Positions 58,359 to 64,000 of a DNA stretch of 64,000 nt are shown here, piece after piece. Each line of letters begins with the position of its first letter. The first letter of the stretch is position 1. Location of the stretch: assembly GCA_036389455.1 (NCBI GenBank), contig DASVPW010000218.1:16315-80314 (forward strand). The letters are read 5' to 3'. Origin of the DNA: JAJKJG01 sp036389455. Its GTDB lineage: Bacteria > Pseudomonadota > Alphaproteobacteria > Rhizobiales > Beijerinckiaceae. The position numbers and the translations under genes are program-made. A model generated the notes under the pieces. It ran no database searches. It was not told the DNA's origin and saw nothing but the letters and a program-made list of their open reading frames with translations.

Positions 58359-59099
58359 TCAGCGTTTCTCGATCACCAGCATCATGCGGAAGCCCGCGAG
58401 GCGCCCGAGCGCGGGCTCGAGCCAGCGCTCGAGCTTGAGGCCGAGCTTGGCCATGGCGCCGTTCACGAGCGACCACGGCTTGAATCCGCCGCTCAAGGGA
58501 TAGACGGCGAACGAGAACCACCGCACGTCGGCGATCCTCAGGCCAGGCATGGCCTCATGGAAGCGCTCCCGGTGGCGCGTCGCGATCAGCGTCGGGATGG
58601 CCTGGTTCGACTCGTAGGGGTTGCGGTCCGGACGGGGCTCGCCGACGGCGAGGGGATCGGCCGACATGTCGACCGGCTCCTCGTGGACGAGCCGGTAGAA
58701 CAGGGTGCTGCCAGGGGTGATGGCGGGCTCGATCATGACGATGCGCCCGCCCGGGCGCAGCGCCCGCCCGGCCTCGCGGAAGAACGCGAGCGGGTACTCG
58801 ATGTGGTGCAGCACGTCGACCATGACCATGTTCGACAGCGCGCCGTCGGCGAAGGGCAGCCGCTGCGCGTCGGCGACGAGGTCGAGCCAGGGGGCGAACT
58901 GGATGTCCGAGGCGATCACCTGCGGCAGGCGTCCTTTCAGGTTGCCGCTGCCGCCGCCGATCTCGAGCGTCAGCCCCGGCGCGCAGGCCCCGGCGATGCG
59001 CCGGAACAGGTCGTCGTACACGACGCGCAGAACCGGCTTGCGGTCCCAGACCGAGCGGTAGCCGGCGAGCGGATCGGCCGACCGGGTGAGGTCCCCCAT
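58359..59099 (-). CDS. class I SAM-dependent methyltransferase
   Basis: 246 residues from ATG 59099. The SAM loop is TLEIGGGSGNLKGRLPQVIASD; motif II is LPFADGALSNMVMVDVLHHIEYP, then ALRPGGRIVMIEPAITPGSTLFY. The proximal part (LAGYRSVWDRKPVLRVVYDDLF) is typical of methyltransferases paired with dolichol-phosphate-mannose-synthase-like GTs. It is last in a four-gene minus-strand operon, three bases after the methyltransferase-GT2 fusion, and probably acts on the same lipid-linked sugar. Confidence 0.85.
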   Translation of the reverse strand: MGDLTRSADPLAGYRSVWDRKPVLRVVYDDLFRRIAGACAPGLTLEIGGGSGNLKGRLPQVIASDIQFAPWLDLVADAQRLPFADGALSNMVMVDVLHHIEYPLAFFREAGRALRPGGRIVMIEPAITPGSTLFYRLVHEEPVDMSADPLAVGEPRPDRNPYESNQAIPTLIATRHRERFHEAMPGLRIADVRWFSFAVYPLSGGFKPWSLVNGAMAKLGLKLERWLEPALGRLAGFRMMLVIEKR

Positions 59100-59102
59100 C
59101 GA

Positions 59103-60569
59103 CTACACCGCCTTGATCTTCAGGAATGCGAAGACGACCATCCTGAGCAGCATGAAGCCGTGGCGGAAGCGGGAGATCTGGGTCTCGCCGTAGACGCGGC
59201 TGGCATAGCGGATCGGCACGTCGACGGTCTTCAGGTTGAGCTTCGAGGCGCCGAAGATGAGGTCGAAGTCGCCGAACGGGTCGAAGTCGCCGAAGTAGGC
59301 GCGGCCGCGCTTCAGGCGCTCGTAGTCGCTCCGGCGCAGGACCTTGGTGCCGCACAGCGTGTCGGTGATGCGCTGGTTGAGGAGCCACGAGAAGATCAGG
59401 GCGAAGGCCTTGTTGGCGAGGAGGTTGAGGAACCGCATGGCCTCGTCCTCCATCGGGTAGACGAGGCGCGAGCCGTTGACGAGCTCGCCCTTGCCGGAGC
59501 GGATCGCGGCCCAGAACTTCGGCAGCTGCTCCGGCGGCATGGTGAGGTCGGCGTCGAGGATCATGAGGACGTCGCCGCGCGCGGCGTCAAAGGCCGCGAA
59601 CACGGCGTCAGCCTTGCCCTTGCCCGGCTGGCGCATGAGCTTGATGTCGCGCTCCGGGTAAGCGGCCTTGACGCGCTCCATCTCCTCGAAGGTGCCGTCC
59701 TTCGAGTGGCCCTCGACGAAGATGATCTCGATGTCGTCGCAGAAGGCGGGGATGCGCCGCACCGCGCTCTCGACGTTGCCGCGCTCGTTGCGGGCCGGCA
59801 CGACCACGGTCGCGGACTTGAGGGCGTCGTCGGCGCGGCGCATCGAGCGCGCCACCATGTAGTGGCGCAGCGACAGGTGCCGGACGAGGGGCAGCGGGCT
59901 CAGGAAACGGTTCAGAAGACGGCCGAGGCCGAGGAGCCGGAACGGCGACAGGAGCCGGATCTCGGTCTTGACCGGATCGAAGTCCGCGAGCTCCGCGACG
60001 GCGCGCACGTCCGCGGGCGAGAGGACGTTCTGGGGCGGATGGGGCATGCGCAGCCCGGCGGCCTCGGCGAGGCGCAGGGCGGGCTGCCACAGGTGGGAGT
60101 AGTAGGCGACGACGAGCCGGGTCTCGCGGCCGCACAGGGGATGCAGCGCCTCGAACAGCGCCTGCACGTCCTCCACGACGCCAAGGGTGTCGACGATCAG
60201 GATGACGTCGAAGGGGCCGGGGAGCCCGGCGAGGGCGCCGGCGTCCTCGGCGTCGCCGACGTGGAACGTCAGATGCGGATGCGCCTTGCTGGCTTCGGCG
60301 ATCATCGCCGGCGAGAAGTCGATGCCGACGCCGAGCGAGGGCTCGAGCGCCGCGAGCGTGTCGCCGGTCCCGCAGCCGATCTCGAGGACTCTCTGGCCCG
60401 GCGGGATGAGGAAGCGCAGATACGTATCGTCCTCGGCGTGGAAGAACGACGCCTTCTCGCGCCAGCGGCGGCGCCTCGCCGCCTGCGCTTGCGCGTTCTC
60501 CCATACCTCGCGCTTGCGCGGGTTCGCGGGCCTCGAAGCGAGCGGCGGGGCGACGTCGAGCATCGTCAC
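59103..60569 (-). CDS. fusion of a SAM methyltransferase and a family 2 glycosyltransferase
   Basis: About 488 residues; GTG 60569 overlaps the upstream stop as GTGA and has GGAG five bases before it (ATG 60563 is the alternative). Residues about 20-220 are a methyltransferase: VLEIGCGTGDTLAALEPSLGVGID, FHVGDAEDAGAL and VILIVDTLGVVEDVQ. From about 250 a GT2 of the DPM1-like type follows: SATVVVPARNERGNVESAV, FVEGHSKDGTFEEM, RQPGKGKADAVFAAFD, ILDADLTMPPEQ, and TDTLCGTKVLRR. The C-terminus is amphipathic without clear helices. One protein may transfer a sugar to polyprenyl phosphate and methylate the product. Confidence 0.88.
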   Translation of the reverse strand: MTMLDVAPPLASRPANPRKREVWENAQAQAARRRRWREKASFFHAEDDTYLRFLIPPGQRVLEIGCGTGDTLAALEPSLGVGIDFSPAMIAEASKAHPHLTFHVGDAEDAGALAGLPGPFDVILIVDTLGVVEDVQALFEALHPLCGRETRLVVAYYSHLWQPALRLAEAAGLRMPHPPQNVLSPADVRAVAELADFDPVKTEIRLLSPFRLLGLGRLLNRFLSPLPLVRHLSLRHYMVARSMRRADDALKSATVVVPARNERGNVESAVRRIPAFCDDIEIIFVEGHSKDGTFEEMERVKAAYPERDIKLMRQPGKGKADAVFAAFDAARGDVLMILDADLTMPPEQLPKFWAAIRSGKGELVNGSRLVYPMEDEAMRFLNLLANKAFALIFSWLLNQRITDTLCGTKVLRRSDYERLKRGRAYFGDFDPFGDFDLIFGASKLNLKTVDVPIRYASRVYGETQISRFRHGFMLLRMVVFAFLKIKAV

Positions 60570-61597
60570 GTCCGCTCCGCGGGCCGGCCGCCCGCGCGGG
60601 TGGACAGGGCGAGGACGACGATGCCGGGGAGGGCGGCGATGAGCACCACCGTCCCGAACGAAAGCGAGAGGAGGAGCGCGCCGTCGGCCCCGATGCCGGA
60701 GGCGCCGAGGAGCGCGACCACGAAGCCCTCCCTCAGGCCCCAGCCGCCAATGGCGATCGGGATCATCGAGACGAGGAGGACAAGCGGCACGATGGCGACC
60801 GCGTCGGCGAGCCCGAACGGCAGGTCCTGGCCCCGGGCGAGGAGCCAGAACGCCACGATGCTGATGCCGTGGACGGCGAAGCACAGGCCAATCACCCTCG
60901 GCGCGTAGATCCGGCTCGACAGGATGTCGCGGAGGTCGCGGATCGTCTCCGTGACGACGCCGAGCACCCGCCACCGCGCCCCGAGCCGGTGGATGGGGTC
61001 GGCGCAGGCGAGCATTATGACCGCGCCGAGGAGGCCTGCCGCGATGAACAGAACGACGGGCGGAAGGAAGGCTCCGGCCGCGGCGAGGACGCGCGAAAAG
61101 AGTGCCGCCGGCAGCGCGATGGCGAAGAGCGCTAGCGCCGCGAGGCCGCGGTCGAGGAGGGTGCTCTTGAAGGCGATCCTGAGGCTCGCGCCGGCCTCGC
61201 GCAGGAGCAGCACGCGCAGGCCGTCCCCGGCGACGAACGGCAGCACTTGCCCGAAGAACTGGGCGATCCAGGTGATCTGCTGGAACTTCATCGGGCCCGG
61301 CACCGCGGCCGGCCCGTCCGACATCGCCCGCACGATCAGCCGCCATCGCACGCCGACGAGCGGGATCTGCACGAGCATGAGGGCGAGGGCGAGCGCGAAG
61401 AGCCAAGGGTCGGTGTTGCGCGCCCGTTGCATCATCACGGTCGGGTCCACAAGGCGCACGACGAGCACGAGAGCGGCCGCCGTAGCGGCGAGCTTCAGCG
61501 CCGGAAAGACCCTGCGCGCGAGCGCGCTCTCCCGCGGCTTCGTCTCGCCGAGGCCGTAAGGAGTCGCAGGCGCGGCACGCTCGGCGGAATCGTTCAT
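60566..61597 (-). CDS. LPG-synthase-TM (UPF0104) flippase-like membrane protein
   Basis: 343 residues from ATG 61597. An Arg-rich cytoplasmic N-terminus of about 30 residues precedes about eight helices. Family landmarks: QITWIAQFFGQVLPFVAGDGLRVLLLREAG, STLLDRGLAALALF, and IPIAIGGWGLREGFVVALLG near the C-terminus, the conserved G-G-x-G-x-R-E loop. Proteins of this kind sit beside DPM1-like GTs and are proposed flippases or accessory factors for polyprenyl-phosphate sugars. It overlaps the downstream methyltransferase-GT2 fusion by four bases, linking the two functions. Confidence 0.85.
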   Translation of the reverse strand: MNDSAERAAPATPYGLGETKPRESALARRVFPALKLAATAAALVLVVRLVDPTVMMQRARNTDPWLFALALALMLVQIPLVGVRWRLIVRAMSDGPAAVPGPMKFQQITWIAQFFGQVLPFVAGDGLRVLLLREAGASLRIAFKSTLLDRGLAALALFAIALPAALFSRVLAAAGAFLPPVVLFIAAGLLGAVIMLACADPIHRLGARWRVLGVVTETIRDLRDILSSRIYAPRVIGLCFAVHGISIVAFWLLARGQDLPFGLADAVAIVPLVLLVSMIPIAIGGWGLREGFVVALLGASGIGADGALLLSLSFGTVVLIAALPGIVVLALSTRAGGRPAERT

Positions 61598-61650
61598 CGG
61601 GGGCGCGTACCGCACATCGGATCGTTTCTCAACGTGCGGACGAGCGCCGT

Positions 61651-63321
61651 TCAGCGCTGTCGACGCCGAAAAACCTGCGCCGGCGCGGCCGGGTCCGTGA
61701 TCCGCTCCCAATCCGGGCTGTTCGCGATCCATTCGGCCATGGGCTTCGACACCTGGTTCAGGAAGTCCTTCGGGTCGTCCGGGATCTCGCCCGTCGGCAA
61801 GGTGACAAAGTAGTCGGCAAGCTCTTGGAGGCGCTTCACGGCGCGGTCGAGGTCGCGCTCGGCGTAGCCTAGGGACGTATAGGCGCAACGATAGCCGAGG
61901 ACCCCTTTCTGCTTCTCGGAGAAGAACGCAGCCGAGTTGGCGTTGAAATCGAGCTTCTCGACTCCGACGATCGTGAAGCGCCTCGGCGGCTTCGGATCGC
62001 AGGAGAGGCGCACCGCCTGCTCCAGGCGCCTCACCGAGGCGGGCTCGACCTGGTACGGCTTCAGCCAGGGAGAGTTGAAGGGGGAAAGCGAGATCGCGCC
62101 GTGAGCATGGAGGTGTCCAGCGACTGTGTTGCCGGCGAAGAGCACGACTGCCATCGCGGCGAGCCACTCCTGCCGTACTGTCGAAAGGCTCCAACCGACG
62201 AGCACGGCGATGAGCGGGATCATCGGCGTGAGGAAGCGGGTCTCCTCGTTGATCTGGCTGGCGTAGGAGAGCAGCCCTGCCGCGACGGTCCCGAAAAGGC
62301 AGAGGGCGAAGAGCGTGCCGGACGCGGCCAGGGCGGAGAACCAGGCGGGAATCGGCATGCGCAGGGTGCGCACGACGCCGATCCCGAGCGCCGCCGCAAC
62401 CACAAGCGCAGTCGCGTAGCCGAGGAAGGGCCACGGCGTCACCGCGTGGAGCAGGGACGTGCTCCAGAAGCGCAGCTTGCTTCCGAGCGTCCCGATCGAT
62501 CCGTAGTGCAGCGCCACGTCGGAGACGGTGGCGTTCCTGATGTGGGCAAGCACGTTCGACCAGTTCACCGCGTACCAGGTGACGGCCGCCACCACGGTCA
62601 GGGCAGCGATGCCGGCGAGCATCCGGTCGCGCCATCCTGCGGCCGGGACGGGACCACGGCTTTCGATAAGGCGGACGAGCACGATGTAGACGAGAAACGG
62701 GGCGATGAAGCCGACGCTCGTCGTCTTGGCCAGGATCGCGAGCGCGACCCAGATTGCCGTCGCGGCCGTGAGGCGCATCGTCGGAAGGCGCCCGGCCTCG
62801 AGCGACAGGCGCATGAGCCCCGCAATGGTGAGCGCCTGGAGCGGCTCGACCACGAACTGATGCGTCATCGCGATGAAGAGCGAGGCGCCGCCGCAGAGCA
62901 AGACCGCCGCGAGCCCAGCCAACAGCGATCCATGAAGGCGCAGGACGGCCGAGAACACGAGCGCCAGGGTCGCGGCGTTCAGCGCGACGTTCAGCAGCAG
63001 GAAGCTGCGCTCGTAGCTGCCGAGCATCCCGGCCAATCCTGTCGACGCCTGGGCCAGCCATTGCAGGAGCGGCGCCTTGAACGACGGCAGGTGAAGCATG
63101 GCCTGCAGCCACGCGACCGGACCCTCTCCGGCAGCGTGGGCGAGCCCAAGGGCGACTTCCGCGTACCAGGCCTGGTCCCACGGCCAGACCATCTGCTCCT
63201 TGAAGATCCAGATCACGCTCGGGAAGAGAAGCGCCGCGATGACGGCCGAGAGCGTCGGCGTGGTGTTCAGGCCCAGCCGGCGCGCCTGAAGGGCTCGGCT
63301 GTGCAACGCCTGTTCCATCAA
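61651..63321 (-). CDS. polytopic GT39/PMT-like membrane glycosyltransferase
   Basis: 556 residues; the first ATG is 63321. About eleven helices. The first periplasmic loop has the acidic motif MVWPWDQAWYAEVALGLAHA, the usual place of the catalytic Asp in GT39/ArnT-like GT-C enzymes. LLQWLAQASTGLAGMLGSYERSF resembles the second conserved region. The C-terminal 140 residues are soluble (RRFTIVGVEKLDFNANSA). It probably uses the polyprenyl-phosphate sugar made by the downstream GT2 fusion and flipped by the UPF0104 protein. It heads the operon 53 bases upstream of the flippase gene. Confidence 0.75.
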   Translation of the reverse strand: MMEQALHSRALQARRLGLNTTPTLSAVIAALLFPSVIWIFKEQMVWPWDQAWYAEVALGLAHAAGEGPVAWLQAMLHLPSFKAPLLQWLAQASTGLAGMLGSYERSFLLLNVALNAATLALVFSAVLRLHGSLLAGLAAVLLCGGASLFIAMTHQFVVEPLQALTIAGLMRLSLEAGRLPTMRLTAATAIWVALAILAKTTSVGFIAPFLVYIVLVRLIESRGPVPAAGWRDRMLAGIAALTVVAAVTWYAVNWSNVLAHIRNATVSDVALHYGSIGTLGSKLRFWSTSLLHAVTPWPFLGYATALVVAAALGIGVVRTLRMPIPAWFSALAASGTLFALCLFGTVAAGLLSYASQINEETRFLTPMIPLIAVLVGWSLSTVRQEWLAAMAVVLFAGNTVAGHLHAHGAISLSPFNSPWLKPYQVEPASVRRLEQAVRLSCDPKPPRRFTIVGVEKLDFNANSAAFFSEKQKGVLGYRCAYTSLGYAERDLDRAVKRLQELADYFVTLPTGEIPDDPKDFLNQVSKPMAEWIANSPDWERITDPAAPAQVFRRRQR

Positions 63322-63711
63322 GATCCCCGCGATCGACGTACTCGAAACAGCGGCGTGGCCGCCGGTGTAGGCGTAGCGTGAGCCGATCAGCGACAGCGTG
63401 TGCGCTGGAAAGGGGCTTTTCCGCTGTCGTGATCGGCCGCCTTAAAGCACGATCCACCCCTTCGGCGGAAGAGGTCCCCCGACCGCAGGCCCTGGCATTG
63501 CCAGGCACTTCGGGACCTTCTCTTGACGTAGATTGCGGTGGCGGATTAGCTCGGCTTTCGTCCATAAGGCGCCGGCAAGCCTGCGAAGAGCGCGCGGGAG
63601 TCGTCATAGGACCAGAGCTGACGCCGGTCGGTTCGGCGATCCGGCCGAGAGAGTGTAAATTGCCGCGCGCCGCAATCCGGCTCACTCCAGATTGGGAACC
63701 AGCCCTCAGAG
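63322..63711. other. 390-base divergent intergenic region with a palindrome
   Basis: This lies between the GT39-like gene (minus) and the partial gene at 63712 (plus). At 63491-63505 there is a perfect palindrome CCTGGCA-T-TGCCAGG, operator-like. A TTGACG hexamer at 63533 has no acceptable -10 at normal spacing. Frames crossing the region have no ribosome site or recognisable product. Confidence 0.4.
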
Positions 63712-64000
63712 ATGGATATCGCCCTTATCAACAGCTGGCCGAATCTGGTGAATTCGGCCGAGATGGCGTTCATCCGGCGTTTCAGGCGTGCTGCCGAGAA
63801 GCTTGGGCATCGGGCGTTCGCGGTCGTGACTTCCGACGATATCGAGGCCTGCAACCCGGATTTCGTCATCGCGCTCGACGAGATCTCGCCGAAGCTGACC
63901 GAATTCCCGACTTTCGGGGCCATGTGGACGCCGCCCCTTCTCTATCACTGTGAGGCCCGGCGGACGCGGTCGATCCTGAGCTACGACGGATATCTCGTGG
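63712..64000 (+). CDS. 5' part of an unrecognised gene, perhaps a glycosyltransferase, leaving the window
   Basis: The frame is open from ATG 63712 to the right edge (96 codons). The product begins MDIALINSWPNLVNSAEMAF, then a basic helix (RRFRRAAEKLGH), a strand (RAFAVVTS), ACNPDFVIALDEISPKLTEFP and ILSYDGYLV. The pattern of strand, helix with H-R, then NPDFVIALDE resembles the N-terminal Rossmann half of GT-B-type or CgeB-like glycosyltransferases that start with I-x-x-I-N. Codon use looks normal for the locus, so the gene is probably real. No ribosome site better than CAGAG is seen. Confidence 0.65.
   Translation, partial: MDIALINSWPNLVNSAEMAFIRRFRRAAEKLGHRAFAVVTSDDIEACNPDFVIALDEISPKLTEFPTFGAMWTPPLLYHCEARRTRSILSYDGYLV

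Noticed and set aside
63533..63567. TTGACG considered as the -35 of a promoter
   Set aside because: No -10-like hexamer lies at 16-18 bases; the nearest AT-rich hexamer is about 24 bases away.

Overview
The window is GC-rich, densely packed DNA with many GTG/TTG starts and tight ATGA/GTGA gene overlaps. Several TTAA-N7-TTAA (CtrA-like) boxes and the protein families point to an alphaproteobacterium, most likely Hyphomicrobiales. A Methylobacteriaceae-like host is a guess from family recall, not a search. I see no rRNA, tRNA, CRISPR array, transposase or integrase. Nearly all of the window is a cell-surface glycan locus: glycosyltransferases (GTs), sugar-nucleotide enzymes, methyltransferases, acyl and sulfo modification enzymes, multipass membrane proteins and one ABC exporter.

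Layout. 0-4.1 kb: housekeeping or unknown genes (SleB-like cell-wall hydrolase, small membrane proteins, GNAT acetyltransferase, a DUF6916-like protein, a TVP38/DedA-like membrane protein). 4.4-6.5 kb: a serralysin-type M10 metalloprotease with RTX repeats, probably type I secreted. 6.6-10.4 kb: two GT2 enzymes and a multipass membrane protein. 10.4-14.7 kb: ManC (GDP-mannose supply) divergent from an MBOAT acyltransferase plus AlgJ/AlgX-like SGNH pair (polysaccharide O-acylation). 14.7-19.1 kb: a large membrane GT candidate, a GT32-like enzyme and a GT2. 19.1-29.8 kb: one minus-strand run that encodes PAPS synthesis (CysD, CysNC), a sulfotransferase with a coiled-coil tail, a sugar epimerase and two very large multidomain GTs; this reads as a glycan-sulfation operon.

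30.1-39.2 kb: a nucleotide-heptose locus arranged as two convergent operons. The plus-strand arm is gmhA-gmhB-transaldolase. The minus-strand arm is GT2, epimerase, a UDP-sugar-dehydrogenase-like protein, an SDR, a Gfo/Idh oxidoreductase, heptose kinase and heptose-1-P nucleotidyltransferase. Together they contain all four steps of GDP-D-glycero-D-manno-heptose synthesis plus four candidate tailoring dehydrogenases/epimerases. The dehydrogenase-like protein has Thr where its family has the catalytic Cys.

39.5-47.2 kb: LPG-synthase-TM flippase-like protein, methyltransferase, TVP38-like protein and two large polytopic proteins, in a stretch that looks less GC-rich, ending in a truncated TylF-type methyltransferase remnant. 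47.2-57.1 kb: a methyltransferase with a coiled-coil tail, a large RgpF-type GT, an ABC polysaccharide exporter (Wzm/Wzt-like), a GT2, a pyruvyltransferase/GT-like fusion and a methyltransferase. 57.2-58.2 kb: a secreted beta-helix protein with a double terminator. 58.4-63.3 kb: a four-gene minus-strand operon (membrane GT candidate, flippase-like protein, methyltransferase-GT2 fusion, methyltransferase). A partial gene leaves the window at the right edge.

Working model (inference): the genes together build, methylate, acylate, pyruvylate, sulfate and export one or more complex surface polysaccharides that may contain a modified heptose. The least conventional parts are the heptose-tailoring operon with its Cys-less dehydrogenase homologue and embedded transaldolase, and the self-contained PAPS-plus-sulfotransferase operon.
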